Shown here one piece after another: positions 1 through 12,200 of a stretch of 64,000 bases of DNA. A model generated the notes under the pieces. The model saw nothing but the letters and a program-made list of their open reading frames with translations. It searched no databases and was not told the origin of the DNA. The stretch spans positions 63,185,066 through 63,249,065 of the forward strand of contig OZ026524.1 of the NCBI GenBank assembly GCA_964019695.1, given 5' to 3'. Within the stretch, counting starts at the first letter, position 1. The number at the start of each line of letters is the position of its first letter. The position numbers were made by a program, and so were the translations under genes. This DNA comes from Loripinus fragilis (Eukaryota > Mollusca > Bivalvia > Lucinida > Lucinidae).

Positions 1-1004
1 TGAAATATCGCATTATGTGCCATTTCGTCAAGGCCTTTACTGTTTGTTAAAGTACCTTTTATAGAAAGAATTTATGGTATACAACCACATGAAATGTTCA
101 AAAAGCAAAACATTTGCGATTTGCAAAGGATTCCTCTTTTGTGCATTCGATGCGAGTGTAACAATGATATAGAACTATCAATGGCATTGCACAAAGTGTA
201 TTGTTTTAGATAAAATGTCAGCTCATCCTTGAAAGTATTGGTTAAGTGCATATAGGTTTCTCCCATACTGCTTAGTGAAGTCTTCCATAGAAATTCATAA
301 ATGTAGCTTTGGCCTTGCTGCAATACACCAGTACTGACTGACTCAGTTTCACAAAGTTTTTCTGAATTCGCAACTGCTGGATTGTGCAATTTTAGTTGAT
401 TTTCTAGTTGAATAAAGTGTTTTGCACGATTCGATAGAAAAGGTTACCTAAGCTACTCATCTACCCCTAATTACCAGTACTGATTACCAGTACTGACTGG
501 CAGGTTTAACCCCTTAACTAGGTCCCAACCTTAAACCCCCACCCATAGCAATGGCCAAAAAAAAACTGGGAGCCCATATGGGGAAATAAAAAAAAAGGAA
601 AATAAAAGAAAAAAGAAAAAGGGAGCTAACTTTGCGAATCCTCCCTAGGAGGAATCCGCTTGTTGACGAGCCAGCATGAAAACATAGCTCGTGGTGCATA
701 ACACCTAGAGGAAACAAACTTAGAATGGTCAACTTCAGCAAGGTTATGTATAAAACATATATTAAACATGCATGGTTTTTGTTTATTGAGAAAATATCCA
801 TATAGTTTCCAGAGACGATTGTATTGTTTATTTGTAGATATATATTTTACACAGAATGAAACTTACACATTGTGATAATGCCACTTGGCTAATTGACCAA
901 ACAATACTGTTTTTGCTAAATGGTGTTAATTTCTATATCATGAAAAGTAATGTCCCTTGAACACCAATCTGCGACTTAAAGTAATGTTAATCCTATAGAT
1001 TAAT

Positions 1005-1090
1005 GAGCCCAATAGTCGAGTGGTCTAAATGGTTTTCACTAGAACATCTATAGCATATTTACCTGTGGGTTCGAAACCTGCAAGCTCCTG
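1005..1090 (+). other. tRNA-like (Ser/Leu type) sequence with both Pol III boxes
   Basis: TAGTCGAGTGG at 1013-1023 fits the tRNA A box (TRGYNNARNNG) and GGTTCGAAACC at 1068-1078 fits the B box exactly. A T arm (GTGGG/CCTGC around TTCGAAA) can fold. The acceptor stem is poor (GAGC/GCTC only), so this is probably a tRNA relic or a tRNA-derived SINE head, not a working tRNA. Copies recur with the macrosatellite period near 5276, 9547, 13818 and 18090. Confidence 0.5.
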
Positions 1091-1249
1091 ATTTATAAAA
1101 CAAATGTTTTTATTCTTATTTACTTAAGATTTTTTTGCATAATCTGATGGTTTTTGAACGTTTGGACAGATGATTAATCCATTAATATCTTCAGTTACAA
1201 TATCCTTATTGCATATTGACATCTTCACAAGAAAGCCTGATTTAGTTGT

Positions 1250-1352
1250 ATGTCCATAACAAAGGCGCAGACCAGCATGCGCATCCGTGCAGACTGATCT
1301 GCGTGTTTGTTCTTTGCTAGTGATAGGTATAGTATCCAAACTTGTACATGAA
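1250..1352 (+). mobile_element. Degenerate GCGCAGACCAGC MITE core inside the unit
   Basis: GGCGCAGACCAGCATGCGCA, then CCGTGCAGACTGATCTGCG and TTTGTTCTTTGCT, then a stretch similar to AGTATC-TAAACTTG. The same order of blocks occurs in the intact TIR elements at 55257-55491, 56489-56721 and 38815-39051. The terminal inverted repeats are not recognisable here. It recurs in every macrosatellite unit. Confidence 0.6.
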
Positions 1353-1594
1353 ATATTTCTTTAGTCTACTTACTAGGCTCTGAAGCTAGACAGGCTGGCG
1401 TAATCTTTATGTCGTTGTAAACCACAATGGCACGTTTTCTCGTGATGAGACCCATATCTACTTAGTATTTCTTAGACATAAATGAATAACGACCATTATG
1501 TTTGGTGCTTACTTTCATCTACCACCATACTTTTCACATGTGATCAATGAAGGTTCGAACGAGACTCTGCAGAAGTGCACTCTCATTCAGAAAG

Positions 1595-3290
1595 CTGCGT
1601 ATCGCCCATGAGCTATGTGCTTTCTCATGCAAACGATCAAGTACACCTGAGAATTCATGTCACAGCCTTTACAAAAGTATCGATTAACTAAATAACATTT
1701 AAACGAGGATACGAAAACTTTCAAGTGAGGCTATAACTCTAGTGTTTGTTGTATTATAACCTATGCACTTTCTCGCCCATGAGCTTTTATTTTTGTGATT
1801 TTAGCTGTAATCGCATGTGTCGCCCTTGAGCTTTGAACTCTCTTGTGTTAATTGTTCTAATTGCATTTATCGACCATGGGCTCTGATTTCTTGTGAAAAT
1901 TTAGTTCTTATCATATGTGTCGCCCATGAGCTACAAACTTTCTCGCGCTGATTTAGCTCTAATCGCATGTGTTGCCCATGAGCTATGAACTTTCTGGGTG
2001 ATTTAAGTCACTGCATGTGTCGCCCATGAGCTTTGACCTTTCTTGTACAATAGTAGTTCTACTCGCATGTGTCGCCCATGGGCTATGGACCTCTCACAAG
2101 AATTAAGGTCTACACGCTTGTGTCGCTCATGAACTATGAACCTTTGTGCGATATTAGTTCATAATCACATGCGTCGCCCATGAGCTATGAACTTTCTTGG
2201 GATACTTTAATTCTTAGTTCTAGTCACATGGGTTGCCCACGAGCTAATAATTTTCTACATGTGATTTTAGTTCAAATCTCATGTGTCGCTCATGAGCTTT
2301 GACATTTCTTTTGAGATTTTAGTTCTAGTCGCATGTGTCGCCCTGGGGCTAATCTTCTCTTGAGAATTTAGTTCTAATCACACGTGTTGCCTTGCCAGGG
2401 GGCATGAAATTTGCCGTGAATTTAGTTCTAATCGCGCATGTATTGCTCATAAGCTATGAACTTTTGTGTTATTTTAGTTATATCCCACGTATCACCCACG
2501 AGTTATGGACTTTCTCGTGAGATTTTAGTTCTGATCGCATGTGTTGCCCATGCGCTATCTATGAACTTTGTTGTGAGATTTTAGTTCAAATTGCATGTGT
2601 CGCCCACAGGCATTGAGCTTTCTCACGAGATTTCTTTTTCAAATCACACGCTGAGTCCATGAGCAATGAACTTTCTTTTTGAGCTTTTAGTTCATAGTTC
2701 TAGTCGCACTTGTAGCCCATGAGCTAAGAACTTTCATTTAAGGTTTTTGTTCTTTTTACATGCTGATGTGTATTCAATAAACTATGGGTTTTCTAGTGAG
2801 AGTTTAGTTTTAATTGCATGGGTCGTCTTTGAGATTTGAGTTTTTCTTGTGAGATTTTAGTTCTAGTCGCATGCTCATGGGTATGAAGTCGTTAGGTTGT
2901 AGTTCTACATAAAATTGCAAGTGTAAATCGTGCGCTATCAGCTTTTTGCGTGAGATTTTAGTTTAAACGAATGTGTTGCCCATGAGCTCTAAGATTTTTC
3001 TGATAAAATTTTAGCTTTGAACGCATGTGCAGCATATATGCAAGGGTTTTCTTGCGAGAACTTAGTTCTGGTTGCATGCGTAGTCTTTGAGCTATGAGAT
3101 TTTGCATAAGATTTTAGTTGTATCGCATGTTTCGCCAACGAGTTATAAGCTCTTTTGTGAGATTTAAGTTATAATTGCATGTGTCAATCATGAGCTATGA
3201 GCTTAATCGTGAGAATTTAGGTGATATCACACGTGCCTCTCATGAGCTTTTGCACAGACTTACCAGGCATAAATGTAATATTGTTGGGCA
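1595..3290. repeat. Degenerate ~55-60 bp minisatellite inside each macrosatellite unit
   Basis: About 28 imperfect repeats of a motif running CGCATGTGTCGCCCATGAGC, then TATGAACTTTCTTGTGAG, then ATTTTAGTTCTAAT. Spacing varies and copies are diverged from each other, yet the whole block is copied almost unchanged in the next units (about 5866-7560, 10137-11832, 14408-16103, 18685-20370). The small array is therefore older than the spread of the 4.27-kb unit. Confidence 0.85.
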
Positions 3291-6200
3291 AGCTCACGAG
3301 ATTTTAGCACATATCATATAGCCCAGCAATGAAGGCTCAGGCGAGCCTGCGCAAATGCGCATTCTCGCCATAGTCTTAACAGTTCGCATACACAAAGTAT
3401 GAATGTAGAGAAACACTCAGATCAACCTATATTCCCACTAGATACGCAGCATGGACGTTTACAGGCGGCTTTTGAGTATATGCGATAAGCATCAAAATCT
3501 CATTTCTAGCCCAAGATACCACAGAGTGGGTGATCTTGCATCATCAGACGTTCGTACAGTTACGGAATTCAACTTGAGTCAGACCAGCGTCCGTCGTTGT
3601 CATGGTAGTTGACAAAATAGTCCACACAAAGATTATTTTGCCTTCATCAGCATAACAAACATACACCAATGCTTAGTCACGGGCAAGTTTAAAGTCCAAA
3701 AGAGCACCCATTCACTAAATATAGGACACAGATACTGCGATTTACATTTTCAAAAAGGTACTATTTTCGTGGGCTACCAAACAGGATGTTTTGTTGTTTT
3801 GGGAAAATGATAGAAACACAAGCACAGCTTTACAAAAAACATACATAGCAAACATCACATACCATTCTATGGCGTCAAGAGAAAGAAATGACAGAAACAC
3901 ACAGACAGATAAAGACATCCACATAAAGCAAGAACCAAACAAGAAAAGCAACAACCTGTTGTTACTTTCTTCAAGAGGGGACGGGGAGTGGCTGCCAAAC
4001 TATTGATGCACAGCTAGTTAGGGCCTGTGCTACCCCATATGTTCGGTAGGAGGATAAGAAGTTGCCGCTGAAAATGCAGTGTGATAATAACTATGGTCAT
4101 AGTGAAGAGCCTTGGTGAACGCTACAGTATCTTTGATAAACTCTTTATATTCTAATGGAACACTAAGTGTGGAACTGTCTTGTTTGTACTTTAAATGGTT
4201 GCTGGTCAAAGTTTCTTTAAAATATGCATTTCATGCATTGTTTTCATCATTCCAAACAGTGCAGACCCTGGTGAAATATCGCATTATGTGCCATTTCGTC
4301 AAGGCCTTTACTGTTTGTTAAAGTACCTTTTATAGAAAGAATTTATGGTATACAACCACATGAAATGTTCAAAAAGCAAAACATTTGCGATTTGCAAAGG
4401 ATTCCTCTTTTGTGCATTCGATGCGAGTGTAACAATGATATAGAACTATCAATGGCATTGCACAAAGTGTATTGTTTTAGATAAAATGTCAGCTCATCCT
4501 TGAAAGTATTGGTTAAGTGCATATAGGTTTCTCCCATACTGCTTAGTGAAGTCTTCCATAGAAATTCATAAATGTAGCTTTGGCCTTGCTGCAATACACC
4601 AGTACTGACTGACTCAGTTTCACAAAGTTTTTCTGAATTCGCAACTGCTGGATTGTGCAATTTTAGTTGATTTTCTAGTTGAATAAAGTGTTTTGCACGA
4701 TTCGATAGAAAAGGTTACCTAAGCTACTCATCTACCCCTAATTACCAGTACTGATTACCAGTACTGACTGGCAGGTTTAACCCCTTAACTAGGTCCCAAC
4801 CTTAAACCCCCACCCATAGCAATGGCCAAAAAAAAACTGGGAGCCCATATGGGGAAATAAAAAAAAAGGAAAATAAAAGAAAAAAGAAAAAGGGAGCTAA
4901 CTTTGCGAATCCTCCCTAGGAGGAATCCGCTTGTTGACGAGCCAGCATGAAAACATAGCTCGTGGTGCATAACACCTAGAGGAAACAAACTTAGAATGGT
5001 CAACTTCAGCAAGGTTATGTATAAAACATATATTAAACATGCATGGTTTTTGTTTATTGAGAAAATATCCATATAGTTTCCAGAGACGATTGTATTGTTT
5101 ATTTGTAGATATATATTTTACACAGAATGAAACTTACACATTGTGATAATGCCACTTGGCTAATTGACCAAACAATACTGTTTTTGCTAAATGGTGTTAA
5201 TTTCTATATCATGAAAAGTAATGTCCCTTGAACACCAATCTGCGACTTAAAGTAATGTTAATCCTATAGATTAATGAGCCCAATAGTCGAGTGGTCTAAA
5301 TGGTTTTCACTAGAACATCTATAGCATATTTACCTGTGGGTTCGAAACCTGCAAGCTCCTGATTTATAAAACAAATGTTTTTATTCTTATTTACTTAAGA
5401 TTTTTTTGCATAATCTGATGGTTTTTGAACGTTTGGACAGATGATTAATCCATTAATATCTTCAGTTACAATATCCTTATTGCATATTGACATCTTCACA
5501 AGAAAGCCTGATTTAGTTGTATGTCCATAACAAAGGCGCAGACCAGCATGCGCATCCGTGCAGACTGATCTGCGTGTTTGTTCTTTGCTAGTGATAGGTA
5601 TAGTATCCAAACTTGTACATGAAATATTTCTTTAGTCTACTTACTAGGCTCTGAAGCTAGACAGGCTGGCGTAATCTTTATGTCGTTGTAAACCACAATG
5701 GCACGTTTTCTCGTGATGAGACCCATATCTACTTAGTATTTCTTAGACATAAATGAATAACGACCATTATGTTTGGTGCTTACTTTCATCTACCACCATA
5801 CTTTTCACATGTGATCAATGAAGGTTCGAACGAGACTCTGCAGAAGTGCACTCTCATTCAGAAAGCTGCGTATCGCCCATGAGCTATGTGCTTTCTCATG
5901 CAAACGATCAAGTACACCTGAGAATTCATGTCACAGCCTTTACAAAAGTATCGATTAACTAAATAACATTTAAACGAGGATACGAAAACTTTCAAGTGAG
6001 GCTATAACTCTAGTGTTTGTTGTATTATAACCTATGCACTTTCTCGCCCATGAGCTTTTATTTTTGTGATTTTAGCTGTAATCGCATGTGTCGCCCTTGA
6101 GCTTTGAACTCTCTTGTGTTAATTGTTCTAATTGCATTTATCGACCATGGGCTCTGATTTCTTGTGAAAATTTAGTTCTTATCATATGTGTCGCCCATGA

Positions 6201-9200
6201 GCTACAAACTTTCTCGCGCTGATTTAGCTCTAATCGCATGTGTTGCCCATGAGCTATGAACTTTCTGGGTGATTTAAGTCACTGCATGTGTCGCCCATGA
6301 GCTTTGACCTTTCTTGTACAATAGTAGTTCTACTCGCATGTGTCGCCCATGGGCTATGGACCTCTCACAAGAATTAAGGTCTACACGCTTGTGTCGCTCA
6401 TGAACTATGAACCTTTGTGCGATATTAGTTCATAATCACATGCGTCGCCCATGAGCTATGAACTTTCTTGGGATACTTTAATTCTTAGTTCTAGTCACAT
6501 GGGTTGCCCACGAGCTAATAATTTTCTACATGTGATTTTAGTTCAAATCTCATGTGTCGCTCATGAGCTTTGACATTTCTTTTGAGATTTTAGTTCTAGT
6601 CGCATGTGTCGCCCTGGGGCTAATCTTCTCTTGAGAATTTAGTTCTAATCACACGTGTTGCCTTGCCAGGGGGCATGAAATTTGCCGTGAATTTAGTTCT
6701 AATCGCGCATGTATTGCTCATAAGCTATGAACTTTTGTGTTATTTTAGTTATATCCCACGTATCACCCACGAGTTATGGACTTTCTCGTGAGATTTTAGT
6801 TCTGATCGCATGTGTTGCCCATGCGCTATCTATGAACTTTGTTGTGAGATTTTAGTTCAAATTGCATGTGTCGCCCACAGGCATTGAGCTTTCTCACGAG
6901 ATTTCTTTTTCAAATCACACGCTGAGTCCATGAGCAATGAACTTTCTTTTTGAGCTTTTAGTTCATAGTTCTAGTCGCACTTGTAGCCCATGAGCTAAGA
7001 ACTTTCATTTAAGGTTTTTGTTCTTTTTACATGCTGATGTGTATTCAATAAACTATGGGTTTTCTAGTGAGAGTTTAGTTTTAATTGCATGGGTCGTCTT
7101 TGAGATTTGAGTTTTTCTTGTGAGATTTTAGTTCTAGTCGCATGCTCATGGGTATGAAGTCGTTAGGTTGTAGTTCTACATAAAATTGCAAGTGTAAATC
7201 GTGCGCTATCAGCTTTTTGCGTGAGATTTTAGTTTAAACGAATGTGTTGCCCATGAGCTCTAAGATTTTTCTGATAAAATTTTAGCTTTGAACGCATGTG
7301 CAGCATATATGCAAGGGTTTTCTTGCGAGAACTTAGTTCTGGTTGCATGCGTAGTCTTTGAGCTATGAGATTTTGCATAAGATTTTAGTTGTATCGCATG
7401 TTTCGCCAACGAGTTATAAGCTCTTTTGTGAGATTTAAGTTATAATTGCATGTGTCAATCATGAGCTATGAGCTTAATCGTGAGAATTTAGGTGATATCA
7501 CACGTGCCTCTCATGAGCTTTTGCACAGACTTACCAGGCATAAATGTAATATTGTTGGGCAAGCTCACGAGATTTTAGCACATATCATATAGCCCAGCAA
7601 TGAAGGCTCAGGCGAGCCTGCGCAAATGCGCATTCTCGCCATAGTCTTAACAGTTCGCATACACAAAGTATGAATGTAGAGAAACACTCAGATCAACCTA
7701 TATTCCCACTAGATACGCAGCATGGACGTTTACAGGCGGCTTTTGAGTATATGCGATAAGCATCAAAATCTCATTTCTAGCCCAAGATACCACAGAGTGG
7801 GTGATCTTGCATCATCAGACGTTCGTACAGTTACGGAATTCAACTTGAGTCAGACCAGCGTCCGTCGTTGTCATGGTAGTTGACAAAATAGTCCACACAA
7901 AGATTATTTTGCCTTCATCAGCATAACAAACATACACCAATGCTTAGTCACGGGCAAGTTTAAAGTCCAAAAGAGCACCCATTCACTAAATATAGGACAC
8001 AGATACTGCGATTTACATTTTCAAAAAGGTACTATTTTCGTGGGCTACCAAACAGGATGTTTTGTTGTTTTGGGAAAATGATAGAAACACAAGCACAGCT
8101 TTACAAAAAACATACATAGCAAACATCACATACCATTCTATGGCGTCAAGAGAAAGAAATGACAGAAACACACAGACAGATAAAGACATCCACATAAAGC
8201 AAGAACCAAACAAGAAAAGCAACAACCTGTTGTTACTTTCTTCAAGAGGGGACGGGGAGTGGCTGCCAAACTATTGATGCACAGCTAGTTAGGGCCTGTG
8301 CTACCCCATATGTTCGGTAGGAGGATAAGAAGTTGCCGCTGAAAATGCAGTGTGATAATAACTATGGTCATAGTGAAGAGCCTTGGTGAACGCTACAGTA
8401 TCTTTGATAAACTCTTTATATTCTAATGGAACACTAAGTGTGGAACTGTCTTGTTTGTACTTTAAATGGTTGCTGGTCAAAGTTTCTTTAAAATATGCAT
8501 TTCATGCATTGTTTTCATCATTCCAAACAGTGCAGACCCTGGTGAAATATCGCATTATGTGCCATTTCGTCAAGGCCTTTACTGTTTGTTAAAGTACCTT
8601 TTATAGAAAGAATTTATGGTATACAACCACATGAAATGTTCAAAAAGCAAAACATTTGCGATTTGCAAAGGATTCCTCTTTTGTGCATTCGATGCGAGTG
8701 TAACAATGATATAGAACTATCAATGGCATTGCACAAAGTGTATTGTTTTAGATAAAATGTCAGCTCATCCTTGAAAGTATTGGTTAAGTGCATATAGGTT
8801 TCTCCCATACTGCTTAGTGAAGTCTTCCATAGAAATTCATAAATGTAGCTTTGGCCTTGCTGCAATACACCAGTACTGACTGACTCAGTTTCACAAAGTT
8901 TTTCTGAATTCGCAACTGCTGGATTGTGCAATTTTAGTTGATTTTCTAGTTGAATAAAGTGTTTTGCACGATTCGATAGAAAAGGTTACCTAAGCTACTC
9001 ATCTACCCCTAATTACCAGTACTGATTACCAGTACTGACTGGCAGGTTTAACCCCTTAACTAGGTCCCAACCTTAAACCCCCACCCATAGCAATGGCCAA
9101 AAAAAAACTGGGAGCCCATATGGGGAAATAAAAAAAAAGGAAAATAAAAGAAAAAAGAAAAAGGGAGCTAACTTTGCGAATCCTCCCTAGGAGGAATCCG

Positions 9201-12200
9201 CTTGTTGACGAGCCAGCATGAAAACATAGCTCGTGGTGCATAACACCTAGAGGAAACAAACTTAGAATGGTCAACTTCAGCAAGGTTATGTATAAAACAT
9301 ATATTAAACATGCATGGTTTTTGTTTATTGAGAAAATATCCATATAGTTTCCAGAGACGATTGTATTGTTTATTTGTAGATATATATTTTACACAGAATG
9401 AAACTTACACATTGTGATAATGCCACTTGGCTAATTGACCAAACAATACTGTTTTTGCTAAATGATGTTAATTTCTATATCATGAAAAGTAATGTCCCTT
9501 GAACACCAATCTGCGACTTAAAGTAATGTTAATCCTATAGATTAATGAGCCCAATAGTCGAGTGGTCTAAATGGTTTTCACTAGAACATCTATAGCATAT
9601 TTACCTGTGGGTTCGAAACCTGCAAGCTCCTGATTTATAAAACAAATGTTTTTATTCTTATTTACTTAAGATTTTTTTGCATAATCTGATGGTTTTTGAA
9701 CGTTTGGACAGATGATTAATCCATTAATATCTTCAGTTACAATATCCTTATTGCATATTGACATCTTCACAAGAAAGCCTGATTTAGTTGTATGTCCATA
9801 ACAAAGGCGCAGACCAGCATGCGCATCCGTGCAGACTGATCTGCGTGTTTGTTCTTTGCTAGTGATAGGTATAGTATCCAAACTTGTACATGAAATATTT
9901 CTTTAGTCTACTTACTAGGCTCTGAAGCTAGACAGGCTGGCGTAATCTTTATGTCGTTGTAAACCACAATGGCACGTTTTCTCGTGATGAGACCCATATC
10001 TACTTAGTATTTCTTAGACATAAATGAATAACGACCATTATGTTTGGTGCTTACTTTCATCTACCACCATACTTTTCACATGTGATCAATGAAGGTTCGA
10101 ACGAGACTCTGCAGAAGTGCACTCTCATTCAGAAAGCTGCGTATCGCCCATGAGCTATGTGCTTTCTCATGCAAACGATCAAGTACACCTGAGAATTCAT
10201 GTCACAGCCTTTACAAAAGTATCGATTAACTAAATAACATTTAAACGAGGATACGAAAACTTTCAAGTGAGGCTATAACTCTAGTGTTTGTTGTATTATA
10301 ACCTATGCACTTTCTCGCCCATGAGCTTTTATTTTTGTGATTTTAGCTGTAATCGCATGTGTCGCCCTTGAGCTTTGAACTCTCTTGTGTTAATTGTTCT
10401 AATTGCATTTATCGACCATGGGCTCTGATTTCTTGTGAAAATTTAGTTCTTATCATATGTGTCGCCCATGAGCTACAAACTTTCTCGCGCTGATTTAGCT
10501 CTAATCGCATGTGTTGCCCATGAGCTATGAACTTTCTGGGTGATTTAAGTCACTGCATGTGTCGCCCATGAGCTTTGACCTTTCTTGTACAATAGTAGTT
10601 CTACTCGCATGTGTCGCCCATGGGCTATGGACCTCTCACAAGAATTAAGGTCTACACGCTTGTGTCGCTCATGAACTATGAACCTTTGTGCGATATTAGT
10701 TCATAATCACATGCGTCGCCCATGAGCTATGAACTTTCTTGGGATACTTTAATTCTTAGTTCTAGTCACATGGGTTGCCCACGAGCTAATAATTTTCTAC
10801 ATGTGATTTTAGTTCAAATCTCATGTGTCGCTCATGAGCTTTGACATTTCTTTTGAGATTTTAGTTCTAGTCGCATGTGTCGCCCTGGGGCTAATCTTCT
10901 CTTGAGAATTTAGTTCTAATCACACGTGTTGCCTTGCCAGGGGGCATGAAATTTGCCGTGAATTTAGTTCTAATCGCGCATGTATTGCTCATAAGCTATG
11001 AACTTTTGTGTTATTTTAGTTATATCCCACGTATCACCCACGAGTTATGGACTTTCTCGTGAGATTTTAGTTCTGATCGCATGTGTTGCCCATGCGCTAT
11101 CTATGAACTTTGTTGTGAGATTTTAGTTCAAATTGCATGTGTCGCCCACAGGCATTGAGCTTTCTCACGAGATTTCTTTTTCAAATCACACGCTGAGTCC
11201 ATGAGCAATGAACTTTCTTTTTGAGCTTTTAGTTCATAGTTCTAGTCGCACTTGTAGCCCATGAGCTAAGAACTTTCATTTAAGGTTTTTGTTCTTTTTA
11301 CATGCTGATGTGTATTCAATAAACTATGGGTTTTCTAGTGAGAGTTTAGTTTTAATTGCATGGGTCGTCTTTGAGATTTGAGTTTTTCTTGTGAGATTTT
11401 AGTTCTAGTCGCATGCTCATGGGTATGAAGTCGTTTGGTTGTAGTTCTACATAAAATTGCAAGTGTAAATCGTGCGCTATCAGCTTTTTGCGTGAGATTT
11501 TAGTTTAAACGAATGTGTTGCCCATGAGCTCTAAGATTTTTCTGATAAAATTTTAGCTTTGAACGCATGTGCAGCATATATGCAAGGGTTTTCTTGCGAG
11601 AACTTAGTTCTGGTTGCATGCGTAGTCTTTGAGCTATGAGATTTTGCATAAGATTTTAGTTGTATCGCATGTTTCGCCAACGAGTTATAAGCTCTTTTGT
11701 GAGATTTAAGTTATAATTGCATGTGTCAATCATGAGCTATGAGCTTAATCGTGAGAATTTAGGTGATATCACACGTGCCTCTCATGAGCTTTTGCACAGA
11801 CTTACCAGGCATAAATGTAATATTGTTGGGCAAGCTCACGAGATTTTAGCACATATCATATAGCCCAGCAATGAAGGCTCAGGCGAGCCTGCGCAAATGC
11901 GCATTCTCGCCATAGTCTTAACAGTTCGCATACACAAAGTATGAATGTAGAGAAACACTCAGATCAACCTATATTCCCACTAGATACGCAGCATGGACGT
12001 TTACAGGCGGCTTTTGAGTATATGCGATAAGCATCAAAATCTCATTTCTAGCCCAAGATACCACAGAGTGGGTGATCTTGCATCATCAGACGTTCGTACA
12101 GTTACGGAATTCAACTTGAGTCAGACCAGCGTCCGTCGTTGTCATGGTAGTTGACAAAATAGTCCACACAAAGATTATTTTGCCTTCATCAGCATAACAA

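Noticed and set aside
72..389. Recurring open frames of 69-105 codons in each macrosatellite unit (also 514-801, 1124-1339, 3742-3954, 3791-4006, 4112-4321)
   Set aside because: They recur only because the unit recurs. They have no domain or signal that I recognise, they overlap on both strands, and in the diverged last unit starts and ends shift by frameshifts, which argues against coding constraint.
1595..3290. Regularly spaced repeats suggesting a CRISPR array
   Set aside because: The repeats are degenerate, spacing is irregular, spacers are not unique, no cas genes are present, and the context is eukaryotic.
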